Shown here: positions 17,389 through 26,824 of the stretch, in pieces
Layout of the letters: each line of letters begins with the position of its first letter
Position numbering within the stretch: the first letter of the stretch is position 1
Assembly (NCBI RefSeq): GCF_004762045.1
Contig: NZ_SJOM01000007.1
Coordinates: 2,663,655-2,727,654, forward strand
DNA: 64,000 nucleotides
Source of the DNA: Mycobacterium sp. DL99
GTDB lineage: Bacteria > Actinomycetota > Actinomycetes > Mycobacteriales > Mycobacteriaceae
Direction: 5' to 3'
Notes under the pieces: model-generated
Databases searched by the model: none
Told to the model about the DNA's origin: nothing
What the model saw: the letters and a program-made list of their open reading frames with translations, nothing else
Program-made: the position numbers and the translations under genes

Positions 17389-18639
17389 TCAGTCGGTGGA
17401 GCTGAGCGCCTTGGTCAGCACCGGCACGGTCAGCTCCCGCTGCCACGGACGGACGTTGGACTCGACGAGGAATTCCTCCACTGCGGTGGCCACATCGGCG
17501 ACCGGACGCCAGTCCCAGCACAGTCGGCGCACCACCTCGGGGGTGATGAGGTTCTCGGCAGGCACCGAAACGCGCTCCGACAGTTCGGCCAGGCCGGCGC
17601 GAGCGGCTTCGAGCCGGGCGGCGGCTTCTGGCTTGCGCCTGGCCCAACGGGCTGCCGGGGGCGGGCCGCTCTGGCTGTCGTTGGCCTCTGGCGAGTCGGT
17701 GCTCTCCCTGGCCCGGTTCAGTGCGTCCAGCCAGACCTTGGCGCTTTTCCGCTGTTTGGAGCCACCGAAGACCGGCAGCGCGATGAGCTCGTCGACGGTC
17801 TTGGGATCGGCCGTCGCCGCGTTGATGATCGCGGCGTCGGGCAGAATCCGTCCGGGCGCGATGTCGCGGCCGCGGGCGATGGAGTCGCGGGTGGTCCACA
17901 GCTCGCGTACGGCCGACAATGCCTGCGGGTTGCGCACCTTGTGGATGCCGGAGGTGCGCCGCCAACGGTCACGCCGGGTGGGCTGTGCCACATAGGTGCG
18001 TAGGTACTCGAATTCCTGTGTCGCCCAGTCGGTTTTGCCCTGCTCTTCGAGGACCGCGGCGATCGCGTGGCGCAGTTCCAGCAGCACTTCGACGTCCAGG
18101 GCGGCGTAGTTGAGCCAGTCCGGCGGCAGTGGACGTTTGGACCAGTCGGCCGCGCCGTGCCCCTTCATCAATTGCAGGCCGAGCAGCCGTTGCACCATCG
18201 CAGCCAGGTTGACCCGCTCGAAACCGGCCAGCCGGCCCGCCAATTCGGTGTCGTAGAGCTTGCCCGGGCGCAGGCCGATCTCGGACAGGCACGGCAGGTC
18301 CTGATCGGCGGCGTGCAGCACCCATTCGTCCTGGGACAGGGCTTCGGCGACCGGCGCCATCGCGTCGATGGGGGAGCCGCCGTGGTTGACCGGGTCGATC
18401 AGCGCTGTGCCCGAACCGGAGCGACGGATCTGCACCAGGTACGCGCGGTTGGAGTAGCGGAAGCCGGACGCACGTTCCGCATCGATCGCGAAGGGCCCGC
18501 TGCCTTTGGCAAGAGAGGTTGCTGCAGAAGAGATCTCACCCGCAGTGACGCAGACCTCGGGAACCCCTTCGGCGGGCGAGAGCAGCGGGGTTGAGTCGGC
18601 CTCTTGGGGCTCGGCAGTGTCTGGGTCTTCGTCAGTCAT
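17389..18639 (-). CDS. rnd: Ribonuclease D
   Basis: A 416-residue 3'-5' exoribonuclease of the DEDD superfamily, active in 3' processing of stable RNAs. The exonuclease domain (about 45-215) shows the Exo I motif IDAERASGFRYS (D-x-E), Exo II around LHAADQDLPCL, and Exo III NYAALDVEVLLELR. An HRDC domain follows (about 240-310: ARGRDIAPGRILPDAAI). The DUF3000 gene begins 1 nt upstream on the same strand, so the two form an operon, as for Rv2680-Rv2681. It is convergent with the hydrolase gene. Confidence 0.9.
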   Translation of the reverse strand: MTDEDPDTAEPQEADSTPLLSPAEGVPEVCVTAGEISSAATSLAKGSGPFAIDAERASGFRYSNRAYLVQIRRSGSGTALIDPVNHGGSPIDAMAPVAEALSQDEWVLHAADQDLPCLSEIGLRPGKLYDTELAGRLAGFERVNLAAMVQRLLGLQLMKGHGAADWSKRPLPPDWLNYAALDVEVLLELRHAIAAVLEEQGKTDWATQEFEYLRTYVAQPTRRDRWRRTSGIHKVRNPQALSAVRELWTTRDSIARGRDIAPGRILPDAAIINAATADPKTVDELIALPVFGGSKQRKSAKVWLDALNRARESTDSPEANDSQSGPPPAARWARRKPEAAARLEAARAGLAELSERVSVPAENLITPEVVRRLCWDWRPVADVATAVEEFLVESNVRPWQRELTVPVLTKALSSTD

Positions 18640-18640
18640 C

Positions 18641-19222
18641 TCACGCGCGCGTACGGGTACTCAGGTCGGTGACACCAGCCGGGGGCAACCCGGCCGCGTG
18701 CTCGAGCACTTCACAGAATGCCTCCACATGCGGCCCTAACTCCAGATCGGTGGCGGTCCAGGAGGCCCGCAGCTCAAGCTGGTGTGCCCGCGGCGGGCCG
18801 GATATGTCACCGTAGCGCACCGACGTGGTGGCGGTGACGGTGCCGCCCAGCGCGGTGACGTGCTCGGCACGCGATTCAAGGGCGTCCACCAGCCAGCTCC
18901 AGGCCACCTCGGGCAGCAGGGGGTCGATGGCTTCGCTGGAATCCAGGTCGGCCTGGATGTAGGCGACCAGGCGCATGGTGCCGTCCCAGGCCTCGGCGCC
19001 TTCGGGGTCGTGCAGCAGGATCAGCCGGCCGAACGCGTCTCCCTCGGAGCGCTCCGGGATGACCGCCGTATCGGGATGTCGGACCTCGGCGCCCAGCGCG
19101 TAGCTGTAAGGCGCCAACCGCTGTGGCGGGCGTATCGGACCCAGTTCGATTTCTGGCCGTACGGTGGTGGCGTTCATCGCCGCCACCGCCGTCCGGAACT
19201 GGGCCGGTTCGGCAGAGGTCAC
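18641..19222 (-). CDS. DUF3000 protein
   Basis: A 193-residue conserved actinobacterial protein (Rv2680 family). Recognisable segments are the ELGPIRPPQRLAPYSYALGAEV opening (partly: LAPYSYALGAEV), GRLILLHDPEG, AYIQADLDSSEAIDPLLPEVAW and a final ELRASWTATDLELGPHVEAF part. No catalytic motif is visible. I placed the start at the GTG at 19222 because the longer frame reads antisense to hemE. Its stop is 1 nt before the rnd start, so they are translated together; a link to RNA processing is only contextual. Confidence 0.84.
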   Translation of the reverse strand: MTSAEPAQFRTAVAAMNATTVRPEIELGPIRPPQRLAPYSYALGAEVRHPDTAVIPERSEGDAFGRLILLHDPEGAEAWDGTMRLVAYIQADLDSSEAIDPLLPEVAWSWLVDALESRAEHVTALGGTVTATTSVRYGDISGPPRAHQLELRASWTATDLELGPHVEAFCEVLEHAAGLPPAGVTDLSTRTRA

Positions 19223-19333
19223 GGCGTTTGACGCTAGCGGATACTGCCAGGACAGGAAGCAGGCGCGCCGAAGTCCGGGCGTCACGAACCGGCAACGGCC
19301 TGCGCCCACGGGCACATGGCACCATAGGAGCCG

Positions 19334-20395
19334 ATGAATACCCGCCGGGAGCTGCCCGATTCCCCCTATCTTGCCGCCGCGAGCGGCCGCACCCCACACC
19401 GTGTGCCGGTGTGGTTCATGCGGCAGGCCGGCCGCTCGTTGCCGGAGTACCGTGCGCTGCGTGCCCAGCACCGCATGCTGGAGGCCTGCTTCGACCCCGA
19501 ACTGGTCTGCGAGATCACCCTGCAGCCCGTGCGCAGGCACGGTGTCGACGCCGCGATCCTGTTCTCCGACATCGTGGTGCCGCTGAAGGCCGCCGGGATC
19601 GGTCTGGACATCGTGCCGGACGTGGGCCCGGTCATCGAACACCCGATCCGGTCGGTGGCCGATGTCGAGGGCATGAAACCGCTTGATCCGGTGCAGGTGT
19701 CGCCGGTCACCGAGGCCGTCTCGATGCTCGTCCGCGAGCTGGGCGACGTGCCGCTGATCGGCTTCGCCGGCGCGCCGTTCACGCTGGCCTCCTATCTGGT
19801 GGAGGGTGGCCCCAGCCGTCACCATGAGCGCACCAAGGCGATGATGCTGGGGGAGCCGGCCACCTGGCATGCGCTGATGACTTCGCTGACCGATCTGACC
19901 ATCACCTTCCTGCAGGCCCAGGTCGACGCCGGGGCCGATGCCCTGCAGGTGTTCGACTCCTGGGCCGGGACGCTGTCGCTGGCCGACTACCGCACCTACG
20001 TGCTGCCGCACACCACGCGGGTGTTCGCCGCCATGGCCCCGGCAGGTGTGCCGATGACGCATTTCGGCGTCGGCACCGCCGAGCTGCTCGGGGCGATGTC
20101 CGAGGCGTTGGGCACCGCGCCGGCCACCATGGTCGGGGTGGACTGGCGCACCTCGCTGGTCGACGCCGCGGCCCGGGTCAAACCGGGCAGTGCCCTGCAG
20201 GGCAACCTCGATCCGGTGGTGCTGCTGGCGGGGTGGCCGGTGGCCGAGGTCGCGGTGCGCCGCGTGGTCGAGGACGGGCGTGCCGCAGTGGCAGCCGGAG
20301 CGGCCGGTCACGTCTTCAACCTGGGCCACGGTGTGCTGCCGGCGACCGATCCCGGCATCATCACCGAGGCGGTGACATTGGTGCACTCGCTGTGA
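19334..20395 (+). CDS. hemE: Uroporphyrinogen decarboxylase
   Basis: A 353-residue cytosolic enzyme that removes four carboxyl groups from uroporphyrinogen III to give coproporphyrinogen III. The signature [16 protein letters not shown] sits at about residues 25-40, [15 protein letters not shown] follows, with [16 protein letters not shown] in mid-protein and [16 protein letters not shown] at the end, all family hallmarks. It is the first gene of the hemE-cgoX-chdC run; its stop overlaps the next start (GTGA). Confidence 0.95.
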   Translation: MNTRRELPDSPYLAAASGRTPHRVPVWFMRQAGRSLPEYRALRAQHRMLEACFDPELVCEITLQPVRRHGVDAAILFSDIVVPLKAAGIGLDIVPDVGPVIEHPIRSVADVEGMKPLDPVQVSPVTEAVSMLVRELGDVPLIGFAGAPFTLASYLVEGGPSRHHERTKAMMLGEPATWHALMTSLTDLTITFLQAQVDAGADALQVFDSWAGTLSLADYRTYVLPHTTRVFAAMAPAGVPMTHFGVGTAELLGAMSEALGTAPATMVGVDWRTSLVDAAARVKPGSALQGNLDPVVLLAGWPVAEVAVRRVVEDGRAAVAAGAAGHVFNLGHGVLPATDPGIITEAVTLVHSL

Positions 20396-21747
20396 GTGTG
20401 TCCTATTGCGTTGTCGGCGGCGGTATTTCAGGACTCGTCGCGGCGTACCGATTGCGGCTCGCGGCCGGGCCGCGAGCGGTGATCACGCTGCTCGATCCGG
20501 CTGACCGGCTCGGAGGGGTGTTGCGCACCGAACGGGTCGGCGGGCAACCCTTCGATGTCGGTGCCGAGGCGTTCGTGGTGCGCCGACCCGAGATGCTGGA
20601 CCTGCTCGCCGAGCTGGGCCTGGCCGGCCGTCAGCTCAGCCCCACCGGCACCCGGCCGCTGATCTACAGCGGGGCGCGGCTGCATCAGCTGCCGCAGGGC
20701 ACCCTGCAGGGCATTCCGGCGCAGGCGTCGTCGCTGCTCGGTCTCGTCGACGACGAGACCGTGGCGCGGATCCTCGATGAACGCTCCCGGCCCCTGCGGT
20801 GGAGCCCGGGCGCCGATCCGTCGGTCGCCGAGCTGGTCGGTGACCGGTTCGGTTCGCAGGTGGTGACCCGGTCCGTGGATCCGTTGCTCACCGGCGTGTA
20901 CGCGGGCTCCTCGGCGACGATCGGGTTGCGTTCGGCCGTGCCGTCGCTGGCGGCGGCACTGGACCGCGGGGCGCACAGCCTCACCGAGGCGGTGCGTGAG
21001 GCGCTGCCGCCACCGTCGGATGCACCGGTGTTCGGGGCGGTCGACGGCGGCTACACCGTGCTGCTGGACGAGCTGCGTCGCCGCGCCGACGTGCGGTGGG
21101 CGCAGGTCGCCGCGGTGCGGGTGGACCGTCGTGGAGGCGGCTGGTCGGTGCTCGACGATGAGGGCGCCAGTTGGCACGCCGACGCGGTGATGCTGGCGGT
21201 GCCGGCGCCACACCTGCCGTCACTGATCGAACACATCGCTCCGCGCACGGCAGCAGCCGCCCGGCGCATCCGGGTGGCCTCGGCGGCGGTCGTGGCCCTG
21301 GCGCTGCCGGGCGGCACACCGTTGCCGCAGCAGTCGGGTGTACTCGTGGCCGCGGGGGAACGTCTCAATGCCAAGGCGGTCACGATGTCCTCGCGCAAGT
21401 GGGGCCGGCGCGGGAACGTCGAGATGGTGCGGTTGTCGTTCGGACGCTATGGCGACGACATGGCCGCCAACACCGGCGATGACGACTTGCTGGCCTGGTC
21501 GGCCCGCGATCTGACCACGCTGTTCGGTGTCACGGTGGACCCGGTGGACAGCCATGTGCACCGCTGGATCGACGCGATGCCGCAGTACGGCCCCGGGCAC
21601 GGTGATCTGGTCGCCGAACTACGTGCGGGACTGCCCCCGACGCTGGCGGTGGCGGGCGGTTATCTCGACGGGATCGGGGTGCCGGCGTGTGTGGGCACCG
21701 CCACCCGGGCGGCCGCGGAACTGGTGTACAGCGGCGTGGCACGATAG
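20392..21747 (+). CDS. cgoX: Coproporphyrinogen III oxidase (HemY/CgoX-type FAD enzyme)
   Basis: A 451-residue flavoprotein, historically called protoporphyrinogen oxidase HemY. In actinobacteria it oxidises coproporphyrinogen III to coproporphyrin III. The FAD dinucleotide motif [16 protein letters not shown] opens the protein, followed by [14 protein letters not shown]; a C-terminal FAD motif is [18 protein letters not shown]. The partner genes hemE and chdC confirm the coproporphyrin-dependent route. The GTG at 20392 gives a 4-nt overlap with hemE; a second in-frame GTG lies at 20398. Confidence 0.92.
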   Translation: MSVSYCVVGGGISGLVAAYRLRLAAGPRAVITLLDPADRLGGVLRTERVGGQPFDVGAEAFVVRRPEMLDLLAELGLAGRQLSPTGTRPLIYSGARLHQLPQGTLQGIPAQASSLLGLVDDETVARILDERSRPLRWSPGADPSVAELVGDRFGSQVVTRSVDPLLTGVYAGSSATIGLRSAVPSLAAALDRGAHSLTEAVREALPPPSDAPVFGAVDGGYTVLLDELRRRADVRWAQVAAVRVDRRGGGWSVLDDEGASWHADAVMLAVPAPHLPSLIEHIAPRTAAAARRIRVASAAVVALALPGGTPLPQQSGVLVAAGERLNAKAVTMSSRKWGRRGNVEMVRLSFGRYGDDMAANTGDDDLLAWSARDLTTLFGVTVDPVDSHVHRWIDAMPQYGPGHGDLVAELRAGLPPTLAVAGGYLDGIGVPACVGTATRAAAELVYSGVAR

Positions 21748-21751
21748 GCGT

Positions 21752-22447
21752 ATGGCCAAGCTCGACTACGACGAACTGAACTCCACCATCCGCTACCTGA
21801 TGTTCTCGGTGTTCGCAGTGAGCCCCGGGGAACTGGGCGACGAACGGACCCCGGTGATCGACGAGGCGACGGCCTTCTTCAAGACTCAGGAAGAGCGTGG
21901 TGTGGTCGTGCGCGGCCTGTACGACGTGGCCGGGCTGCGGGCCGACGCGGACTTCATGGTCTGGACCCACGCCGACAACATCGAGGCGCTGCAGGCGACC
22001 TATTCGGACTTCCGGCGCACCACCGCGCTGGGCCGGGTCAGCGACCCGGTGTGGAGCAGCGTGGCGCTGCACCGCCCGGCCGAGTTCAACAAGAGCCACG
22101 TCCCGGCCTTCATCGCCGGTGAGGACCCGGGCAACTACATCTGCGTGTACCCGTTCGTGCGCTCCTACGAGTGGTACCTGCTGCCAGAGGAAGAGCGCCG
22201 GCGCATGCTGTCCGAGCACGGCATGGCCGCCCGCGGTTACAAGGACGTGCGGGCGAACACGGTGCCCGCGTTCGCCCTCGGCGACTACGAGTGGATCCTG
22301 GCCTTCGAGGCACCCGAGCTGCATCGCATCGTCGACCTGATGCGCGATCTGCGGGCCACCGACGCCCGCCGTCACACCCGCGAGGAGACGCCGTTCTTCA
22401 CCGGCCCGCGGGTCAGCGTCGAAGATCTGGTCGCCAAGCTGCCGTAG
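21752..22447 (+). CDS. chdC: Coproheme decarboxylase ChdC (HemQ)
   Basis: A 231-residue enzyme of the chlorite-dismutase-like family that decarboxylates coproheme to haem b with peroxide, the last step of the actinobacterial haem route. Key features: [13 protein letters not shown] at the N-terminus, [32 protein letters not shown], and [12 protein letters not shown], whose His is the expected proximal haem ligand. The conserved YP and Y residues fit the reactive tyrosine region. Start 4 nt after cgoX. Ferrochelatase (CpfC) is not in the window. Confidence 0.93.
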   Translation: MAKLDYDELNSTIRYLMFSVFAVSPGELGDERTPVIDEATAFFKTQEERGVVVRGLYDVAGLRADADFMVWTHADNIEALQATYSDFRRTTALGRVSDPVWSSVALHRPAEFNKSHVPAFIAGEDPGNYICVYPFVRSYEWYLLPEEERRRMLSEHGMAARGYKDVRANTVPAFALGDYEWILAFEAPELHRIVDLMRDLRATDARRHTREETPFFTGPRVSVEDLVAKLP

Positions 22448-22460
22448 TTTTCTTGCGCGA

Positions 22461-22512
22461 GCAGACACAGATGTCCCCATACACCCGGCGTGTTGGGGAC
22501 ATTTGTGTCTGC
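22461..22512. repeat. Long inverted repeat after chdC
   Basis: GCAGACACAGATGTCCCC (22461-22478) faces GGGGACATTTGTGTCTGC (22495-22512). The arms pair over 18 bp with one G-T wobble, and the loop adds a short ACAC/GTGT stem, so the RNA would be a nearly continuous hairpin. No T-run follows. It could act as an intrinsic-type terminator between chdC and the methyltransferase gene or be a dispersed intergenic element; the half-motif GCAGACACAAAT also occurs in the two tRNA-Gly upstream regions. Confidence 0.6.
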
Positions 22513-22564
22513 CGGCCAAGGTAGTTGACCTGGGCTTTCAGACCGCGGGTCTACCCTCGCGGGC

Positions 22565-23308
22565 ATGACTGCTCCGCAAGAATCCGATCGCTTCGAAGAG
22601 ATGTACCGCGACGAGCGGACGGCACATGGACTGCCCGCCGCGACACCGTGGGACATCGGTGGGCCGCAGCCGGTCGTGCAGCAGCTCGTCGCGCTGGGCG
22701 CCGTCAAGGGTGAGGTGCTCGATCCCGGCACCGGGCCCGGTCATCACGCCATCCACTATGCGTCAAAAGGGTTGTCGGCCACGGGTGTTGACGCGTCGCC
22801 AGCCGCGATCGAGCGGGCCCGGCAGAACGCTCGGCAGGCCGGTGTGACAGTGGATTTCCGGGTGGCCGACGCGACGAAACTCGACGGCCTCGAGGGCAGA
22901 TTCGACACCGTCGTCGACACCGCGTTCTATCACGTCTTCACCGGTGAGCCCGAGTTGCAGAAGTCGTACGCGCGGGCGCTGCACCGGGCCACCAAACCCG
23001 GTGCACGGCTGTACATGTACGAGTTCGGTGAGCACAACGTCAACGGCTTCAGGATGCCGCGTTCGATGACTGCCGACGATTTCCGTGAAGTCCTTCCCGA
23101 TGGAGGCTGGGAGATCACCTATCTCGGAACAACCACCTACCAGGGCAACGTCAGCGTCGAGGTTTTCGAGACGATGGCTGCGCGTAACCCCGACATGGCC
23201 GAGGAGATGGCCCCGTTGCTGGAGCGACTGCGGGTGATCGAACCATGGCTGGTCGACGGCCGGGTGCACATGCCGTTCTGGGAGGTGCACGCCTCCCGCG
23301 TGGACTGA
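22565..23308 (+). CDS. SAM-dependent methyltransferase
   Basis: A 247-residue class I methyltransferase of the Rv2675c family. The SAM-binding loop is VLDPGTGPGHHAIHYA (about 57-72), the acidic strand-2 end is GVDASPAAIERAR, and motif II is RVADATKLDGL; FDTVVDTAFYHVF fits motif III. The substrate is unknown. It sits after the haem genes with a hairpin between, so it is probably not in the same operon. ATG at 22565. Confidence 0.85.
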   Translation: MTAPQESDRFEEMYRDERTAHGLPAATPWDIGGPQPVVQQLVALGAVKGEVLDPGTGPGHHAIHYASKGLSATGVDASPAAIERARQNARQAGVTVDFRVADATKLDGLEGRFDTVVDTAFYHVFTGEPELQKSYARALHRATKPGARLYMYEFGEHNVNGFRMPRSMTADDFREVLPDGGWEITYLGTTTYQGNVSVEVFETMAARNPDMAEEMAPLLERLRVIEPWLVDGRVHMPFWEVHASRVD

Positions 23309-23492
23309 GTAGACGCAGTTCGGGGCGACCGGGGCCGATTTGGCCTCCACGCGCCGCCATGAGGTTCTACGGTCGACTCATGGCGAACCAGGGCAACGCC
23401 CACGACGCCGACATCGAAATAGCACTTCTCGTGTGCCAGTGGTACGGGGTCACGGTCGCCTGCCCTGTGCCGGTCTGAGGTGGTGGTATCCC

Positions 23493-24791
23493 ATGCACAG
23501 CAGCGGAGGACCAATTCGTCTTCGAGCGACAACGCAACAGTGGCATCCGCCGCCTACTGTTCCGCGCATGCTCGGGGAGCTTGTCGACGATCAGCTCGCG
23601 GATGTGGGACGCGCACTCCGCGAGCGCACCGACGACCTGGCACCCCGCATCGCGCGGACGATCAGCCGGGAGGTCGAGATCTACCGGACGCGGCCGGTGC
23701 CGGTCGATCTGGTGACGACGAGTTGCGCGGCCAACATGCGGTCGGTGTTCGTTGCCTTCTCCGGGCATGCACCGGTTGATCCGGCTCCCGCGATCGAACT
23801 CGGAGCGGCACGCGCTCGCGACGGTGTTCCTCTCGCGTCGGTGTTGGACGCGTACCGGGTCGGGGTGCGCGAGGTGTGGGCCGCGGCCGCGCAGGAGTCC
23901 TCGAACTGCGAGCGGCACAGTGACGAGCTCTTACGGGTGATGACCGCGAGAATCTTTGCCGCTCAGGATATTCTGTCGACCGCGATGGCCGATGCCTATC
24001 ACCGCGAGCGGGCCCGCCTGTTCGACGGCCACCGCGACGAGCGATCCGCATTGATCGATGAAGTGCTGCAAAGGCGCCCGTTCGACGACTGGAGCGTATG
24101 GGAGGCGGCGGAGTTGCTCGGGCTGCCCAGCGACGGCCCGTTCGTGGTGATCGCCGCCGAGGTCGTCGAGTTCGGGTCTGAGTCGCTGCCCGGGATCGAG
24201 CCGAAACTACGGAGTATGGACGGGTTTTCGGTGTGGCGATCGCTGCCCGATCTGCAGGTCGGAATCGTCCATGTGCGCGACGACAGCCACCTCGATGGCG
24301 TGCTGGGGTTAGTGACCCGAATGGCCACCGCGCGGGTCGGCGTCAGTGAACGTTTCGACGATCTCCGCCAGGCAGCGGAGGCCTTGCGCCACGCGCGCGT
24401 GTCGATGCGTGGCCGGCGCGACCCGGGGACATACGTTTCCGTATTCGACGGTTCGATACTGGCCACCGCGGCGGTCAGCGCACCGGAGGTGATGGTGAAG
24501 CTCGCAACACCGATCGTCGAGTGCTTCGACGGATTGGCCCGCAGTGAACGCGACGTTCTCTTCGACACCTTCAGGGCGTGGCGCGACAATGGTGGCTCGC
24601 TGCGGTCGGTGGGAGAAATCCTGTTCTGCCACCCGAATACGGTGCGCTACCGGTTGCACCGGATCGAGCAGCGCACCGGTCGCTCGTTGGCGAAGCCCCG
24701 TGACGTCGCCGAGTTAGGTCTGGCCCTGGAGGTCCAGCACCGGCTCATGTGGCACCGGGAGCACCCGGGTCCTGTTGAACCTGACCCATGA
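23493..24791 (+). CDS. PucR/CdaR-type transcriptional regulator
   Basis: A 432-residue regulator. The N-terminal part (about 40-180) is a helical RsbT-co-antagonist-like domain (ISREVEIYR...FVAFSGHAP...LASVLDAYRVGVREVW). A GGDEF-related central segment lies around AEVVEFGSESL...TRMATARVGVSERFDDLRQAAEALRHAR (quoted in parts). The C-terminus carries the PucR helix-turn-helix: FDTFRAWRDNGGSLRSVGEI followed by HPNTVRYRLHRIEQRTGRSL. The effector and targets are unknown. I chose the ATG at 23493, because the WHPPP segment before residue 26 is common in mycobacterial PucR proteins; ATG 23568 is an alternative. The 3' end overlaps the convergent DUF1003 gene by 47 nt. Confidence 0.83.
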   Translation: MHSSGGPIRLRATTQQWHPPPTVPRMLGELVDDQLADVGRALRERTDDLAPRIARTISREVEIYRTRPVPVDLVTTSCAANMRSVFVAFSGHAPVDPAPAIELGAARARDGVPLASVLDAYRVGVREVWAAAAQESSNCERHSDELLRVMTARIFAAQDILSTAMADAYHRERARLFDGHRDERSALIDEVLQRRPFDDWSVWEAAELLGLPSDGPFVVIAAEVVEFGSESLPGIEPKLRSMDGFSVWRSLPDLQVGIVHVRDDSHLDGVLGLVTRMATARVGVSERFDDLRQAAEALRHARVSMRGRRDPGTYVSVFDGSILATAAVSAPEVMVKLATPIVECFDGLARSERDVLFDTFRAWRDNGGSLRSVGEILFCHPNTVRYRLHRIEQRTGRSLAKPRDVAELGLALEVQHRLMWHREHPGPVEPDP

Positions 24792-25209
24792 ATCGCTTGT
24801 GTAATTCCCTTGTGAGCACATTGATCTCACGGGTGAGCTCGGTATTGGTCTTGAGTTCCAGCTCCTGTGTCTCGAAGTCGTGATCCGCCTTGGCCTGTTG
24901 GAAGGCGGCCTGCCGGTTCTGGCCGATCATCACGAAGGTCGACAGGAAGATGGCCTCAAGCGATACGACCAGGGTCAGCGTCGGCCACGGCGTACGTTCG
25001 AGGAATACCATCCATACGGCGAACAGCACGGCGTGGATGAAAACGAAGCTCATCGAGCCCGCGAAAGCCGTGATCCTGTCGGCGACTCGCAGCTGGAAGC
25101 TCTGATTTCGTTTGAGTGCCTCCTGCACAACCGTCGGGTGATGGCGCTGTTGACTGTTGAGCACCCGACGTGGGATCAGCCGCGCAAGCTCCTCGCGCCG
25201 TCCGGCCAT
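24745..25209 (-). CDS. DUF1003 membrane protein
   Basis: A 154-residue protein with the DUF1003 core: RVADRITAFAGSMSFVFIHA, two transmembrane helices (about residues 45-65 and 75-95) joined by WMVFLERTPWPTLTL, then FLSTFVMIGQNRQAAFQQAKADHDFETQ. A hydrophilic C-terminal helix follows. The function is unknown. The ATG at 25209 is preferred; the longer frame runs antisense to other sequence. It lies 4 nt downstream of the HdeD-like gene on the same strand, so the two are an operon. Confidence 0.84.
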   Translation of the reverse strand: MAGRREELARLIPRRVLNSQQRHHPTVVQEALKRNQSFQLRVADRITAFAGSMSFVFIHAVLFAVWMVFLERTPWPTLTLVVSLEAIFLSTFVMIGQNRQAAFQQAKADHDFETQELELKTNTELTREINVLTRELHKRFMGQVQQDPGAPGAT

Positions 25210-25213
25210 CGGA

Positions 25214-25861
25214 TCACACGCCTGCCGGGTTTGTGTGCCGGCCTCCGAGGGCCGCGGCGGTTTCGGTGACACCCCGGTTGACCTTGCGGACCATGAAGGC
25301 CGAACTGATCTGTCCGACACCATGAATGAGCGCACCAGCGGCCACCCATGAGACAAGGACGACGACCGAGACGTTCCATGAGCCGGCCGCCCAGAAGCCG
25401 ATGCCGATCTCCAGGATCCCGACCAGCAGCAGAACCCACCAGCCCGGCACCCGGCTCACGGTGAACGCTGTCGCGATGTCGAATGCGCCGCGGAAGATGA
25501 AGTAGAAGCTCATGATCGCGGCCAGGCCGATGAAGGTGTCGTCGGGGCGGATGAATGCGAATATGCCGACGATGACGAACAGTATCGCCAGCAGTCCGTG
25601 CAGGATGCGCCAGCCACGTGAGGGGGTAACAACGCTCACCATCACCTCGTTGGCCGCGGCGGCGAAGCAGAAGACCCCGAACAGAATCGCGATCGCGGCG
25701 ACGGTCGTGTAATTGAAACGCAGGATGAGGATCGCGATGATGATCCATGCCACGCCGGTGACCAGGAGCAGCCACCAATGCTTGGTCGATGCGGCGAGGT
25801 CGTCGAGGGCTTCGCTGAACAATCCATGCGGTTTCGTCGGGTTCGGATTGGTGGTGGTCAT
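25214..25861 (-). CDS. HdeD/DUF308 family membrane protein
   Basis: A 215-residue protein with six transmembrane helices in three HdeD-like pairs (about residues 28-190). Repeated motifs such as WIIIAILILRFNYTTVAAIA and FVIVGIFAFIRPDDTF are typical of DUF308, a family linked in enterobacteria to acid resistance. It forms an operon with the DUF1003 gene. A stress-related membrane role is inference from the family name only. Confidence 0.84.
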   Translation of the reverse strand: MTTTNPNPTKPHGLFSEALDDLAASTKHWWLLLVTGVAWIIIAILILRFNYTTVAAIAILFGVFCFAAAANEVMVSVVTPSRGWRILHGLLAILFVIVGIFAFIRPDDTFIGLAAIMSFYFIFRGAFDIATAFTVSRVPGWWVLLLVGILEIGIGFWAAGSWNVSVVVLVSWVAAGALIHGVGQISSAFMVRKVNRGVTETAAALGGRHTNPAGV

Positions 25862-26276
25862 CGGTCCTCCCGGTGTCGGTTGTCACGTGATGGGGACGCT
25901 GCTACCTTTCGGCGCCAGCGGGCAGCGTGGCCCGCCGTACGTCGAGAGATTTATTGTTGCGCTCTGCGGTTCGGCTGCAGTTGTCTGTCAGAACAACATC
26001 CGGCCGGTGATGGTGTCGTCCCGAACATTGCCGACGCGCCGTGCCCGACGCGGCGGGCCCGTGTTCGTGGGTACATCGTAGGAATGTCGATGTTGTTCGC
26101 GGTGACAACGAAGATCGGCCGGCCGGCGGTGAGGATTGAAATGTCAGCGAATCGAGTGGCCCGCTGATATGTCAATTCGCGCAAGCGATCCCGTCAGCTG
26201 AGCGGCAGGCCGGGTCCATCGGTGCGCGGATCCAAGGTGTGTAGTTCTGCGGTCAGATCACCACGGGAGGCCTGGG
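25862..26276. other. Non-coding gap
   Basis: 415 bases between the divergent HdeD-like and MaoC genes. Short open frames here have no ribosome sites and no recognisable protein features. The segment around 25947-25990 is noticeably less GC-rich (ATTTATTGTTG), which would suit promoters for the two divergent genes, but I cannot define a -10/-35 pair. No repeat or RNA gene is seen. Confidence 0.5.
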
Positions 26277-26729
26277 ATGACAACTGTTCTCGATGCACCG
26301 GCAGACCTGCTGAAGCTGGTCGGTCAGGTGCTCGGTACCACCGACTGGATGAAGATCACCCAGCAGCAGGTCGATCTTTTCGCCGAGGCGACCGGCGATC
26401 ACCAGTGGATTCACACCGATCCGGAGCGTGCGGCCAGGGGGCCGTTCAAGGGCACGATCGCGCACGGGTATCTGACACTGTCACTTGCGCCTTTGGTGAT
26501 CTCGGAGGTGCTGCAGATCCGTGAGCTGACCTCGGCATTGAATTACGGGTTGAACAAGGTGCGATTCCCGGCGCCGGTGCGGGTGGGAACGCAGATCCGC
26601 GGAGTGGTCACGGTGATGAGCGCCCGGCAGAAGACCTCTGGCGTGGAAGGGGTATTCACCGTGACCTACGAAATCGACGGTGACGCCCGGCCTGCCTGTG
26701 TCGCCGACGTGATCGTGTTGTACCCATGA
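26277..26729 (+). CDS. MaoC-like (R)-specific enoyl-CoA hydratase
   Basis: A 150-residue hot-dog-fold hydratase resembling HtdZ (Rv0130) of M. tuberculosis. The hydratase-2 motif ATGDHQWIHTDPERA holds the catalytic Asp41 and His46 pair, then GPFKGTIAHGYLTLSL and NYGLNKVRFPAPVRVGTQI. It would hydrate trans-2-enoyl-CoA to (R)-3-hydroxyacyl-CoA; chain length is unknown. GGGAGG lies 8 nt before the ATG. It is convergent with the DUF2252 gene. Confidence 0.87.
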   Translation: MTTVLDAPADLLKLVGQVLGTTDWMKITQQQVDLFAEATGDHQWIHTDPERAARGPFKGTIAHGYLTLSLAPLVISEVLQIRELTSALNYGLNKVRFPAPVRVGTQIRGVVTVMSARQKTSGVEGVFTVTYEIDGDARPACVADVIVLYP

Positions 26730-26824
26730 CCGGCAAACGACACCCCGGTTCTCCACCACCAAACTGGAGTTCCAGCGGGGTCCACCGGGGAATCCTGGTT
26801 CGCTGAACGTGATTCGCTGTGCTG

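Noticed and set aside
23380..23478. Small frame before the PucR-type gene (MANQGNAHDADIEIAL...)
   Set aside because: It has no clear ribosome site and no recognisable motif, so it cannot be told from chance.
26730..26824. Terminator hairpin between the MaoC and DUF2252 genes
   Set aside because: Only short, imperfect CCGG/GGGG pairings are visible; nothing rises above what is expected in GC-rich sequence.
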